From Gallionellaceae bacterium UBA6222 (GTDB taxonomy: Bacteria; Pseudomonadota; Gammaproteobacteria; Burkholderiales; Gallionellaceae): a stretch of 30,979 nucleotides of DNA. Positions within the stretch are counted from its first letter, which is position 1, and every line of letters starts with the position of its first letter. Position numbers and translations under genes: made by a program. Shown here one piece after another: positions 1-8,169 of this stretch. Where the stretch lies: the NCBI GenBank assembly GCA_002421915.1, contig DISA01000076.1, positions 1 through 30,979 of the forward strand, read 5' to 3'. The notes below the pieces were generated by a model. It did no database searches and had not been told where the DNA came from. It saw only the letters and a list, made by a program, of their open reading frames with translations.

Positions 1-1485
1 GCCTCGCAGGGCGTCGAGGCGCAGACGGTGGCAAACTGCTATACCGCACTCGATCTCGGCGTCGAGGTGGTGCCGGTGTTGAACAAGATCGATTTGCCCT
101 CGGCTGATTCCGCAAATGCCATCGCCGAGATCGAGGATGTGATCGGCATTGATGCCCAGGATGCGGTGCACTGTTCAGCCAAGACCGGTTTGGGTGTGCA
201 GGATGTGCTTGAAGCATTGATTGTCAAAGTGCCAGCACCAAAGGGTGACCCGGGTGCGCCGTTGCAAGCCTTGATCATCGATTCATGGTTTGATAACTAT
301 GTCGGGGTGGTGATGCTGGTGCGCATCGTCAATGGCACACTCAAACCAAAAGAAAGAATCCTGCTGATGGCGAGCGGGGCACAATACCTGACCGAGCACA
401 TCGGTGTGTTTACACCCAAGTCGCAGGATCGCGACTCGCTGTCTGCCGGGCAAGTGGGTTTTGTGATTGCCGGTATCAAGCAACTGAAAGATGCCAAGGT
501 CGGAGATACCGTCACGCATCAACTCAAGCCTGCCGCGGCTGTCCTGCCGGGCTTCAAGGAAATTCAGCCCCAGGTGTTTGCCGGGTTGTTTCCGGTGGAA
601 TCGAACCAATATGAGGCGTTGCGCGACTCGCTGGAGAAGCTGAAACTCAACGATGCCGCACTGCAATACGAGCCGGAAGTGTCGCAGGCCCTGGGTTTCG
701 GTTTCCGCTGCGGCTTCCTCGGTCTGTTGCATATGGAGATTGTGCAGGAGCGACTGGAGCGCGAATTTGATATGGATCTCATTACTACCGCGCCGACGGT
801 GATCTATGAGGTTCTGCTGCGCGACGGCACGGTGCTGATGGTGGACAACCCGTCCAAGTTACCGGACCTGTCCAAGGTGGAAGAGATCCGCGAACCGATC
901 GTCAACGTCAATTTGTACATGCCCCAGGAGTACGTGGGGGCGGTCATCACTCTGTGCACACAGAAACGCGGTGTGCAGATTGACATGAGTTATCACGGCA
1001 AGCAGGTGCTGCTCAAATACGAGATGCCGATGGGCGAGATTGTGCTGGATTTTTTCGACAAGCTGAAATCGGTATCGCGCGGCTATGCCTCGATGGATTA
1101 TGAGTTCAAGGAATACCGTCCGGCGGACGTGGTGAAGGTGGACATGCTGATCAACGGCGAAAAGGTGGATGCGCTCTCCATCATCGTGCACCGCGCCAAC
1201 AGCCAGTATCGCGGGCGCGAAGTGGCGGCCAAGATGCGTGAACTGATTCCGCGCCAGATGTATGACGTGGCGATACAGGCCGCCATCGGCGCCAACATTA
1301 TCTCGCGCGAGAACGTGAAGGCGCTGCGCAAGAACGTGCTGGCAAAATGTTACGGCGGCGATATCTCGCGCAAGAAAAAGTTGCTGGAAAAGCAGAAGGC
1401 CGGCAAGAAACGCATGAAACAGGTGGGCAGCGTGGAGATTCCGCAGGAAGCCTTCCTTGCCATCCTGCGCGTGGATGATAAATAA
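1..1485 (+). CDS. lepA: Elongation factor 4 (LepA), 5'-truncated by window edge
   Basis: Ribosome-associated translational GTPase that back-translocates or remodels stalled ribosomes. The reading frame is open from base 1 and the first codons read ASQGVEAQTVANCY, which is internal LepA sequence, so the start lies outside the window. About 494 codons are present, against a family length near 600, so roughly the first 100 residues (P-loop and switch regions) are missing. The G4 motif NKIDLP and the G5 motif SAKTG are visible near the start, followed by domains II and III and the LepA-specific C-terminal domain with its lysine-rich tail. It is the first visible gene of the lepA-lepB-rnc-era-recO-pdxJ-acpS operon, with lepB starting 15 bases downstream. 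The identification is very secure. Confidence 0.97.
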   Translation, partial: ASQGVEAQTVANCYTALDLGVEVVPVLNKIDLPSADSANAIAEIEDVIGIDAQDAVHCSAKTGLGVQDVLEALIVKVPAPKGDPGAPLQALIIDSWFDNYVGVVMLVRIVNGTLKPKERILLMASGAQYLTEHIGVFTPKSQDRDSLSAGQVGFVIAGIKQLKDAKVGDTVTHQLKPAAAVLPGFKEIQPQVFAGLFPVESNQYEALRDSLEKLKLNDAALQYEPEVSQALGFGFRCGFLGLLHMEIVQERLEREFDMDLITTAPTVIYEVLLRDGTVLMVDNPSKLPDLSKVEEIREPIVNVNLYMPQEYVGAVITLCTQKRGVQIDMSYHGKQVLLKYEMPMGEIVLDFFDKLKSVSRGYASMDYEFKEYRPADVVKVDMLINGEKVDALSIIVHRANSQYRGREVAAKMRELIPRQMYDVAIQAAIGANIISRENVKALRKNVLAKCYGGDISRKKKLLEKQKAGKKRMKQVGSVEIPQEAFLAILRVDDK

Positions 1486-1500
1486 CCGACAGGAAAGACT

Positions 1501-2304
1501 ATGACTTTTGCACTGATCTTGTTCGCACTGCTCCTGCTGACCGGCGCCATCTGGCTACTGGATCGTTTTTTGTTGCGCCAGCAACGCGCGCAAACTGACA
1601 AACAGCCGTGGTGGGTCGAATATTCAATCAGCTTCTTCCCTGTCATCCTGGCCGTGTTTTTGCTGCGCTCGTTCGTGGTCGAACCGTTCAAAATTCCATC
1701 CGGCTCAATGATCCCGACCTTGCACGTGGGCGATTTCATCCTGGTCAACCGCTACACCTACGGCCTGCGCCTGCCCATCATCAACAAGAAGATCGTGGAA
1801 ATCAACCAGCCACAGCGCGGCGATGTGATGGTGTTCCATTTTCCCAATGATCCGTCGGTGGACTACATCAAGCGCGTGATCGGGTTGCCGGGTGATGAGA
1901 TCATCTATCGCGACAAGCAATTGTGGGTCAACGGCAAGTTACAACCGACCGAGCGGGACGGCGATTACAACTACGTTGAAAGCGGGCTTAACTTTATGCA
2001 TACCGAACGCTACCGGGAGAGTCTCGACGGTCGCGAACATGCCATTCTCGTCAATCCGGACCGGATACAGATTCACCTGAACGGAGTTGAACACTTCCCC
2101 CAATATGAGCAATGCCGTTATAGTGAGCGCGAAATGCGCTGTACCGTGCCTGCCGGGAATTATTTTATGATGGGTGATAACCGCGACAACAGTCGCGACA
2201 GCCGTTACTGGGGATTCGTTCCGGATGAACTGATCGTGGGCAAGGCATTTTTTATCTGGATGAATTTTGACGAGCTCAAGCGTGTGGGCTTGTCGGTCGA
2301 GTGA
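1501..2304 (+). CDS. lepB: Signal peptidase I
   Basis: Inner-membrane serine protease that removes signal peptides from exported proteins. The 267-residue protein has two N-terminal membrane segments (about residues 3-20 and 43-57). The catalytic serine lies in IPSGSMIPTL (Ser69), the general-base lysine in YIKRVIGLPGDE (Lys124), and the late motif GDNRDNSRDSRYWG is intact. Two cysteines just before the last motif match the periplasmic disulfide pair of the E. coli enzyme. AGGAAAG precedes the ATG at a suitable distance. lepA and lepB are adjacent in many proteobacteria. Confidence 0.97.
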   Translation: MTFALILFALLLLTGAIWLLDRFLLRQQRAQTDKQPWWVEYSISFFPVILAVFLLRSFVVEPFKIPSGSMIPTLHVGDFILVNRYTYGLRLPIINKKIVEINQPQRGDVMVFHFPNDPSVDYIKRVIGLPGDEIIYRDKQLWVNGKLQPTERDGDYNYVESGLNFMHTERYRESLDGREHAILVNPDRIQIHLNGVEHFPQYEQCRYSEREMRCTVPAGNYFMMGDNRDNSRDSRYWGFVPDELIVGKAFFIWMNFDELKRVGLSVE

Positions 2305-2330
2305 AGGCATTTTTTGAGAAAGGATGCATC

Positions 2331-2696
2331 ATGCGCGGATGGAAGAATCGACAGACTGGCCTGGGCTTCGGCAACTTCATCATGGGCGCGTTCGCGCTCA
2401 TCATCGTTGCTTTGCTCGGCCTGAAAATAATACCAACCTACATACATAGCGGGCAGATCAGCCAGATTTTTCGCGAGATCGCGGCCGATCCCGCGATGAG
2501 GGACGTGCCGGTCAGTGCAGTCGAAATGTCCTATCGTAAACGCGCCAACATCAATGACATCACCGACCTGAAGGTGGAGGATATCGAGATCACGCGCGAT
2601 GGCGGCACCCTTAAATTGAGTGCAAGCTACGAAGTCAGAATCCCGCTGGTGGGCAACGTCAGCCTGGTACTGGCTTTTAATCCTTCCAGCTCGTGA
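2331..2696 (+). CDS. DUF4845 family membrane protein
   Basis: A 121-residue protein of unknown function that usually sits between lepB and rnc in betaproteobacteria. It has an N-terminal segment resembling a type IV pilin leader (RQTGLGFGNF followed by a hydrophobic helix, about residues 14-35). A small mixed alpha/beta part follows, presumably periplasmic. I chose the ATG at 2331 because GAGAAAGGA lies 7 bases before it. A GTG at 2301 overlapping the lepB stop would add ten residues but has no better ribosome site. The end is 7 bases from rnc, so co-transcription is expected. Confidence 0.8.
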   Translation: MRGWKNRQTGLGFGNFIMGAFALIIVALLGLKIIPTYIHSGQISQIFREIAADPAMRDVPVSAVEMSYRKRANINDITDLKVEDIEITRDGGTLKLSASYEVRIPLVGNVSLVLAFNPSSS

Positions 2697-2703
2697 CGTA
2701 CAG

Positions 2704-3372
2704 ATGAAGCACGCCGCACTGTGCCAGCGGATCGATTACCGCTTCACCCAGCCGTTGCTATTGCAGCGCGCGCTGACCCATCGCAGCTATAGTGCCGCAC
2801 ACAATGAGCGCCTGGAATTTCTCGGTGACAGCTTGCTCAACTGCACGATAGCGAAATATCTTTACGACACCTACCCCGATATTGCAGAAGGCGATCTGTC
2901 ACGCTTGCGTTCCAATCTGGTCAACCAGCAGACGCTGGCAACGCTGGCGCAACAGTTGCAACTGGGCGACCATTTGCTCATGGGTGAGGGGGAGGTGAAA
3001 GGCGGAGGCAACCGGCGTCCCTCGATCCTGGCCGATGCACTCGAAGCACTGTTCGGGGCGGTCTGGCAGGACGCGGATTTTGCCACCGCACAAAAAGTTG
3101 TGCTCGGATTGTATGTTCCCTACCTTGGCGGCCTTGACTTGCGCGCACTGGGTAAAGACCCCAAAACCTTGCTGCAGGAGCAGTTGCAGGGCAGCAAACT
3201 GCCTCTGCCGACGTACGAAGTCGTCGCCATTAAGGGCGAGGCGCACGCGCAGACCTTTGTGGTTTCCTGCTCCATTCCAAAACTGAATATCAGTACACAA
3301 GGCGAGGGCGGCAGCCGCCGCTTGGCCGAACAGATCGCTGCCGCCGCGGCCTACCAACAAATCACCTCATGA
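2704..3372 (+). CDS. rnc: Ribonuclease III
   Basis: Double-strand-specific endoribonuclease that processes rRNA precursors and structured mRNAs. The 222-residue product carries the signature NERLEFLGDS (residues 34-43) with the metal-binding Glu and Asp, a second acidic cluster in LADALEALFGA, and a C-terminal double-stranded-RNA-binding domain from about residue 150 to the end. The frame is open upstream to 2620, but the ATG at 2704 fits the family N-terminus and leaves the DUF4845 gene intact. Its stop overlaps the era start by four bases (ATGA), which implies translational coupling. Confidence 0.96.
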   Translation: MKHAALCQRIDYRFTQPLLLQRALTHRSYSAAHNERLEFLGDSLLNCTIAKYLYDTYPDIAEGDLSRLRSNLVNQQTLATLAQQLQLGDHLLMGEGEVKGGGNRRPSILADALEALFGAVWQDADFATAQKVVLGLYVPYLGGLDLRALGKDPKTLLQEQLQGSKLPLPTYEVVAIKGEAHAQTFVVSCSIPKLNISTQGEGGSRRLAEQIAAAAAYQQITS

Positions 3373-4259
3373 CTGAAAATAATCAGCGCACCGGTTTCAT
3401 CGCTATCGTCGGCCGCCCCAACGTCGGCAAATCTACCCTGCTCAATCACCTGATCGGGCAAAAAGTTAGCATCACCTCGCGCAAGGCGCAGACCACCCGC
3501 CACCGCATCACCGGCATCCTGACCGAGGCAGCGGAACAATTCGTTTTTGTCGACACCCCGGGCTTTCAGACACACCACACCAATGCCCTCAACCGCAGCA
3601 TGAACCGCGTTGTCACCAGCAGTCTGCGCGAAGTCCATGCGGTACTGTTCGTGATCGAAGCACGCCACTTCGACGAGCGCGACCAGCAGGTGCTGGAGTT
3701 GCTGCCGCAAGATTGCCCGGTCATTCTGGTAATCAACAAGGCCGACCTGATGAAAGACAAAGCCGAATTGCTGCCTTTCATCGAAAAGATCGCCGCGCTG
3801 CGCACGTTCTCCGCCATCGTGCCGGTCAGCGCGCGCCAGGACAAACAACTCGACACCCTGCTCGATGCCGTCCGGCCGCATCTGGCGGAGGGCGAGCATC
3901 TGTACGCTGAGGACGACATCACCGACCGCAACGAGCGATTTCTCGCCGCAGAGCTGCTGCGCGAAAAAGTATTCCGCTTCACCGGCGAAGAATTACCCTA
4001 CTCGGTCAGCGTGGTGATCGAGCAGTTTCAGCAGGAAGGAAAATTGCGCCGCATCCACGCCGCCATCCTGGTGGACAAGGAGGCACACAAGATCATGCTC
4101 ATCGGCAAGAAGGGCGAAAAATTGAAGGAGATTGCCACCCAGGCACGCCTCGACATGGAAAAACTGTTCGACGGCAAAGTGTTTCTCGAAGTATTCGTCA
4201 AAGTGCGCAGCGGCTGGGCCGACAGCGCGCACATGTTGAAGACGCTGGGGTATGAGTAA
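3369..4259 (+). CDS. era: GTPase Era
   Basis: Essential GTPase that binds 16S rRNA near its 3' end and acts in 30S subunit maturation. The 296-residue protein has the P-loop GRPNVGKST (residues 15-23), the G3 motif DTPG, the G4 motif NKAD and a G5-like VSA. A C-terminal KH domain contains the GKKGEKLKEIA loop. The start overlaps the rnc stop by four bases and the end overlaps recO by eight bases. The rnc-era-recO order is conserved across proteobacteria. Confidence 0.97.
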   Translation: MTENNQRTGFIAIVGRPNVGKSTLLNHLIGQKVSITSRKAQTTRHRITGILTEAAEQFVFVDTPGFQTHHTNALNRSMNRVVTSSLREVHAVLFVIEARHFDERDQQVLELLPQDCPVILVINKADLMKDKAELLPFIEKIAALRTFSAIVPVSARQDKQLDTLLDAVRPHLAEGEHLYAEDDITDRNERFLAAELLREKVFRFTGEELPYSVSVVIEQFQQEGKLRRIHAAILVDKEAHKIMLIGKKGEKLKEIATQARLDMEKLFDGKVFLEVFVKVRSGWADSAHMLKTLGYE

Positions 4260-4983
4260 CGCCGCCTCGCGACAGCGCATCCAGGACGAGCTCGCCTTCG
4301 TACTGCACAGTTACCCGTTCCGCGAGACCAGTCTGATCCTTGAAGTATTCAGCCGGCAGCACGGGCGCGTACCGCTGGTGGCGCGCGGCGCGCGGCGGCC
4401 GCGTTCTGCCTTGCGCGGGCTGTTGATGAGTTTTCAGCCGCTGGCCTTGAACTGGTTCGGCAAACATGAGTTGCGCACCCTGCACAGCGCGGAATGGATG
4501 GGTGGCCAGCCGCAGTTGCAGGGTACGGCATTGCTGTGCGGTTTCTATCTGAACGAACTCATGCTCAACCTGATGGCACGCGACGATCCGCACCAGCGCC
4601 TGTTCGATTACTATCAGCAGACTTTGCAACGGCTGGCGCGGGAAGACGACCATGCCTTCACCCTGCGCTGCTTCGAAAGGCACATGCTGCAGGAACTTGG
4701 CTACGCGCTGACGCTGACGACTGAAGCGAAAAACGGTGCGCCGATTTCACCGGAAAAGCACTACCGCTATATACTCGAGCACGGCGTGGTGGCGGAGACG
4801 GCGGATGCCACACAAGGCATGCCGGTGCTGGGCAGGACCCTGCTCGATATGGCGGCAGATGATTACCGTGATGCCGACACGGCACGCCAGAGCAAACAAC
4901 TGATGCGCATGTTGCTCGACCACCACCTGGCCGGAAAGATCCTGCACACACGTGAACTGATGAGGGATTTGCAAAAACTATGA
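4252..4983 (+). CDS. recO: DNA repair protein RecO
   Basis: Recombination mediator that, with RecR, loads RecA onto SSB-coated single-stranded DNA and anneals strands. The 243-residue product begins with an OB-fold region (about residues 10-85, including HSYPFRETSLILEVFS and the GARRPRSAL segment). An all-helical C-terminal domain follows. The zinc-site cysteines found in some RecO proteins are not evident, as is common in proteobacteria. It overlaps era by eight bases and pdxJ by four. Confidence 0.93.
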   Translation: MSNAASRQRIQDELAFVLHSYPFRETSLILEVFSRQHGRVPLVARGARRPRSALRGLLMSFQPLALNWFGKHELRTLHSAEWMGGQPQLQGTALLCGFYLNELMLNLMARDDPHQRLFDYYQQTLQRLAREDDHAFTLRCFERHMLQELGYALTLTTEAKNGAPISPEKHYRYILEHGVVAETADATQGMPVLGRTLLDMAADDYRDADTARQSKQLMRMLLDHHLAGKILHTRELMRDLQKL

Positions 4984-5696
4984 TCAAGTTAGGATTAAAC
5001 ATCGACCACGTCGCCACCCTGCGCCAGGCGCGCGGGGCGCGCTATCCCAATCTGGTGCGCGCCGCGCTGATCTGCGAAGAAGCGGGGGCGGATGCGATCA
5101 CCATTCACTTGCGCGAGGACCGCCGCCACATTCAGGATGCCGACGTGGATGTTCTGCGCGGCATGTTGCAGACGCGCATGAATCTGGAATGCGCGGTGAC
5201 CGATGAAATGATTACCAATGCATTGCGCGTCAAGCCGCACGATATCTGTCTGGTGCCGGAGCGGCGCGAGGAACTGACCACCGAGGGCGGGCTGGATGTG
5301 GTGAGATATTTCGAGCAAGTGAAAGCCGCCACCGCACGCTGCACCGCGGCGGGAATCCGCGTCTCTCTATTCATCGACCCGGATGAAAAACAGCTCGACG
5401 CGGCCGTGCGGGCCGGCGCGCCGGTGATCGAATTGCACACTGGCAGCTACGCCGACGCGGACAGCATTCCCGCGCGCGGGGCGGAGCTGGCGCGTTTGCG
5501 CCGTGCGGCCGGGCACGCCCATGCACTGGGCTTGCAGGTCAATGCCGGGCATGGCCTCAACTACCACAATGTGCGTCCCGTCGTCGAATTGCCACACATC
5601 GCCGAACTCAACATCGGACATGCCGTCATTTCGGAAGCGGTGTTTATCGGGTTGGAGCAGGCGGTGAAAAACATGAAGGCTTTGCTCGTACAGTGA
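4980..5696 (+). CDS. pdxJ: Pyridoxine 5'-phosphate synthase
   Basis: Catalyses the last ring-closing step of the DXP-dependent vitamin B6 pathway, condensing 1-deoxyxylulose 5-phosphate with 3-amino-2-oxopropyl phosphate in the cytoplasm. The 238-residue TIM barrel contains the diagnostic segments LGLNIDHVATLRQARG, ITIHLREDRRHIQD, VPERREELTTEGGLDV and NAGHGLNYHNV. Length and all active-site motifs are normal. It is coupled to recO through ATGA and to acpS through GTGA. The recO-pdxJ-acpS order is classical. Confidence 0.97.
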   Translation: MIKLGLNIDHVATLRQARGARYPNLVRAALICEEAGADAITIHLREDRRHIQDADVDVLRGMLQTRMNLECAVTDEMITNALRVKPHDICLVPERREELTTEGGLDVVRYFEQVKAATARCTAAGIRVSLFIDPDEKQLDAAVRAGAPVIELHTGSYADADSIPARGAELARLRRAAGHAHALGLQVNAGHGLNYHNVRPVVELPHIAELNIGHAVISEAVFIGLEQAVKNMKALLVQ

Positions 5697-6070
5697 TCTT
5701 CGGCATCGGCACCGACATCGTCAGCGTCGTCCGCATCGCTGAAGCCAGCGAACGCCACGGCCCCGCCTTCGCCCGGCGCCTGCTGACCCCGAACGAACTC
5801 GCCGAATATGCGCAACAACCGCACCCCGCGCGCTACCTCGCCAAACGCTTCGCCGCCAAGGAAGCCCTTGCCAAAGCCACCGGGCAGGGCTTGCGCCATC
5901 CGGTGAGCCTGCACAACATCGAAGTCGGCCACGATGAACTTGGCAAACCCGTTCTCATTCTTGCGCCCGAACTGGAACAACATCTGCGCACGCAGGGCGC
6001 CACCCGTCATCACCTCTCTCTCAGCGACGAGCACGAGCACGCTCTGGCATTCGTCGTCTTGGAAAAATAA
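5693..6070 (+). CDS. acpS: Holo-[acyl-carrier-protein] synthase
   Basis: Transfers 4'-phosphopantetheine from CoA to acyl carrier protein, activating it for fatty-acid synthesis. The 125-residue product contains the magnesium-binding GIGTDIV motif near its N-terminus and the RFAAKEALAKA motif with the catalytic Glu. The start is a GTG that overlaps the pdxJ stop (GTGA). It is the last gene of the operon. Downstream lies a hairpin-containing spacer and then genes on the opposite strand. Confidence 0.95.
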   Translation: MIFGIGTDIVSVVRIAEASERHGPAFARRLLTPNELAEYAQQPHPARYLAKRFAAKEALAKATGQGLRHPVSLHNIEVGHDELGKPVLILAPELEQHLRTQGATRHHLSLSDEHEHALAFVVLEK

Positions 6071-6127
6071 GACACTAAATTAGCTCTTTTAACCAACTCC
6101 ACTTCTGATTGCTGCTAATAACGGGGG

Positions 6128-6167
6128 GATTCCCAACCGGCTCCGCGCTTTTGCGGAATCCGGGTTG
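6128..6167. terminator. Imperfect hairpin after acpS, possible terminator
   Basis: The arms CAACC (6134-6138) and GGTTG (6163-6167), GG/CC, and CCGC (6143-6146) with GCGG (6153-6156) can form an interrupted stem around the loop GCTTTT. An alternative pairing uses GATTCC (6128-6133) with GGAATC (6155-6160). There is no clear U-run, so intrinsic termination is uncertain. The spacer of about 170 bases between the convergent genes acpS and the 6240 gene holds nothing else I recognise, except a GTCGGGTTGGA stretch at 6171 resembling the repeat at 13652. Confidence 0.35.
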
Positions 6168-6239
6168 AATGTCGGGTTGGACTGGGTGCGGGCTCTACAA
6201 GCCGCCCCGAAACAAACTTGTGAAGCACGCTGGTGAAGA

Positions 6240-6518
6240 TTAGTGCTTGGCGGGTTTGATGAGGCTGATTATCTGCGCGCTCGGTGCTTCGCTACCATCA
6301 TTGTAGTAGGGCTTGGCTTCGTCAAAGCCGAGTTGTGCGGCGAGTTCCCGTTCGCGTTCGGAGATTAGCGCGAAGCAGTCTTTGATCTCCTGGATGGTGT
6401 CACCCGTTAGCGGGTTGGGGCGGCCGCCGAGCGGCGTGGCGTCGCGCACGACGCTGCCCAGTGTTTTGCGCATCATGCGCAGGATACGTTGTTCCTTGCT
6501 CAATTCTTCTGTGCTCAT
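6240..6518 (-). CDS. Conserved hypothetical protein, 92 aa
   Basis: A short soluble protein with no membrane segment. It starts MSTEELSKEQRILRMMRKTL, has a central segment DTIQEIKDCFALISERERELA that looks helical, and ends with a hydrophobic ISLIKP tail. The ATG at 6518 is preceded by GGGAAGAAG. The frame is open much further upstream, but that part is arginine/proline-rich and looks non-coding. I recall similar short betaproteobacterial proteins, sometimes carrying doubtful labels, and do not assign a function. It lies about 170 bases downstream of the DUF2007 gene on the same strand. Confidence 0.7.
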   Translation of the reverse strand: MSTEELSKEQRILRMMRKTLGSVVRDATPLGGRPNPLTGDTIQEIKDCFALISERERELAAQLGFDEAKPYYNDGSEAPSAQIISLIKPAKH

Positions 6519-6685
6519 GGCTTCTTCCCGTTGATTTGTCAGGCGGAACTTTAACCTGAATCGCCGGGGAGAGGGCCTGAATGTGACAGGGGAATAGGCT
6601 GCGGCGCGTGTTTCGGGGTGAGGTTGAAGCCGGCTTGATTCGCCGTTCGTGGCCGCTGCTTTGGAATGCGCAGGATGCCCGTGTC

Positions 6686-7006
6686 CTATTGCTTCAGGAA
6701 CCAATACATCAGCGCCGCACCGATGATGACACCGGCGAAGAACAACTGGATACCTGTAGCGCTGCGCCGCTCCGGCGTGGCGGCTTCATCCGGCGGTTGC
6801 ATCGCTTCCCATTCGCGGATGATTTTTTTTGCCTGGTCGTAATCTTCTTCCGCCACCAGCACACGCACGAATCCCAACGCCTGCAGTTCGCCGATACCGC
6901 CCTGCAGATATTCGCCTTCGACTCGTCCGGTGATGCGGCACTGTTCGAGCAGGTTCAGAACCATATATCCGTCCAGCCCACTGGCGGCTTCGTAAACGCT
7001 TTTCAT
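6686..7006 (-). CDS. DUF2007 domain protein with C-terminal membrane anchor
   Basis: A 106-residue protein. Residues 1-65 (KSVYEAASGLDGYMVLNLLEQ, then GGIGELQALGFVRVLVAEEDYDQA) fit the small DUF2007 fold, a putative signalling or ligand-binding domain of unknown role. A proline/charged linker follows, and one hydrophobic helix (about 86-104) ends the protein, so the domain should face the cytoplasm on a tail anchor. The ATG at 7006 gives the family-like N-terminus, although the ribosome site (ACGGGA) is weak. The upstream gene ends only 7 bases away, so the two are probably co-transcribed. Confidence 0.75.
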   Translation of the reverse strand: MKSVYEAASGLDGYMVLNLLEQCRITGRVEGEYLQGGIGELQALGFVRVLVAEEDYDQAKKIIREWEAMQPPDEAATPERRSATGIQLFFAGVIIGAALMYWFLKQ

Positions 7007-7013
7007 TCCCGTA

Positions 7014-7349
7014 TCACTTGAGCCAGAGGAGCAGCACCGCACCCAGTGCCGCGCCGGAGAGGCTGAACGAGGCGATACCGAGCAACATCGCGCGGCGGTA
7101 AGCTTTTTCGGCGAATAGCGTGCCTTTTTCCAAGGCTTCTATCGCCAGCTGCATCTGGCCTGCCAAGTCTTTGATGTGCGCATCGCTGGCCGATGCGGCG
7201 GTCTGCAATTCGGTGATCTGTTGCTGGAGTGTGGCGGCCTGAACGGCGGCATCGCCACTTTTGCGGGTGAACACGGGGGTGGCTGCCGAGATGATGGTGC
7301 CAACATGCGGCAGTACGGATTTGATGACGGGAATGAGCCAGCCTGCCAT
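7014..7349 (-). CDS. Small membrane protein with coiled coil, unknown function
   Basis: A 111-residue protein I do not recognise. It begins with an amphipathic hydrophobic stretch (GWLIPVIKSVLPHVGTIISA, about residues 3-22). A heptad-like, glutamine- and alanine-rich region (about 35-75) is likely a coiled coil, and a strong transmembrane helix sits near the C-terminus (about 88-110). AAGGAA precedes the ATG at 7349. It heads a minus-strand group with the DUF2007 gene and is divergent from yjbQ. The coiled coil with a tail anchor suggests oligomerisation at the membrane, but this is inference only. Confidence 0.7.
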   Translation of the reverse strand: MAGWLIPVIKSVLPHVGTIISAATPVFTRKSGDAAVQAATLQQQITELQTAASASDAHIKDLAGQMQLAIEALEKGTLFAEKAYRRAMLLGIASFSLSGAALGAVLLLWLK

Positions 7350-7391
7350 GTGAGATTCCTTGTTGTATGTGTGGTGAAAGATCATCCGCCG

Positions 7392-7431
7392 CCGCGTATA
7401 TTTCGCGGTGTGTAATCTTACGCGATATGAT
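7392..7431. promoter_or_regulatory. Dyad and candidate -10 box in divergent spacer
   Basis: The 114-base spacer between the small membrane protein gene and yjbQ contains a perfect dyad, CCGCG (7392-7396) and CGCGG (7404-7408), with loop TATATTT. Further on, TATGAT (7426-7431) resembles a -10 box about 33 bases before the yjbQ start. No convincing -35 box is visible, so this is a tentative call. Confidence 0.25.
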
Positions 7432-7463
7432 TGCCCACGGGATTTTCCTTACTGATAAACATC

Positions 7464-7883
7464 ATGTGGCTACAGAGAGAGATACGACTGCAACCCCGCC
7501 CGCGCGGTTTCCATCTGGTCACCGATGAGGTGCTGTGCGGGCTGCCGGAATTGCGCGATTTCAAAGTCGGCATGATGAATGTTTTCATCCGGCACACTTC
7601 GGCTTCGCTCACGCTGAACGAGAATGCCGACCCGACGGTGCGGCAGGATTTCGAGAGCTATTTCAATCGCGCGGTGCCGGAAGGCGCGCCTTACTACCGC
7701 CATCAGGACGAGGGCGCGGACGATCTGCCAGCGCACATCAAAGCCAGCCTGCTCGGCGCCAGCCTGAACATTCCCGTCGGTAACGGCCAGCCTGTCCTAG
7801 GCGCCTGGCAGGGTATCTGGCTGTGTGAACACCGCAACCACGGCGGTAGCCGGCGCATCGTGGTGACGGTGCAGGGGGAATGA
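7464..7883 (+). CDS. yjbQ: YjbQ family protein (UPF0047)
   Basis: A 139-residue member of the YjbQ/UPF0047 family. Some members show weak thiamine-phosphate synthase activity in vitro, but the physiological role is unclear. Diagnostic segments are FIRHTSASLTLNENADPTV, LPAHIKASLLGASLNIPV and LGAWQGIWLCEHRNHGGSR, which contain the conserved His, Asn and Glu residues of the trimeric active site. The ATG at 7464 gives the normal N-terminus MWLQREI. An in-frame TTG at 7431 is less likely. The gene ends one base before the acylphosphatase start. Confidence 0.9.
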   Translation: MWLQREIRLQPRPRGFHLVTDEVLCGLPELRDFKVGMMNVFIRHTSASLTLNENADPTVRQDFESYFNRAVPEGAPYYRHQDEGADDLPAHIKASLLGASLNIPVGNGQPVLGAWQGIWLCEHRNHGGSRRIVVTVQGE

Positions 7884-7884
7884 G

Positions 7885-8169
7885 ATGAACGTTGCCGTGA
7901 AGACGCTGCATCTGGTGGTGCATGGCCGCGTGCAGGGCGTGTGGTACCGCGACTCGATGCGTCGCGAGGCGGAGATGCTGGGCGTGAGCGGATGGGTGCG
8001 CAACTGCAGCAACGACACCGTGGAGGCGATGGTGCAGGGCGAGGCCGCTGCGGTGGATGCATTGGTGAGCTGGGCGCATCGCGGGCCGCAACTGGCGCAG
8101 GTGGCACGCGTGGAGGTGGAGGCGGGCAGCGGTGACTATGTTGGCTTCGAGGTGAGGGGCGCGATATGA
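7885..8169 (+). CDS. acyP: Acylphosphatase
   Basis: Small enzyme hydrolysing acyl phosphates such as carbamoyl phosphate or acetyl phosphate. The 94-residue product has the signature GRVQGVWYRDSMRREAE with catalytic Arg22, and GWVRN with Asn40. The C-terminal strand ending in FEVR is also typical. It starts one base after yjbQ and overlaps the next gene by four bases, so three genes form one translational unit. No cellular partner is evident from context. Confidence 0.95.
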   Translation: MNVAVKTLHLVVHGRVQGVWYRDSMRREAEMLGVSGWVRNCSNDTVEAMVQGEAAAVDALVSWAHRGPQLAQVARVEVEAGSGDYVGFEVRGAI

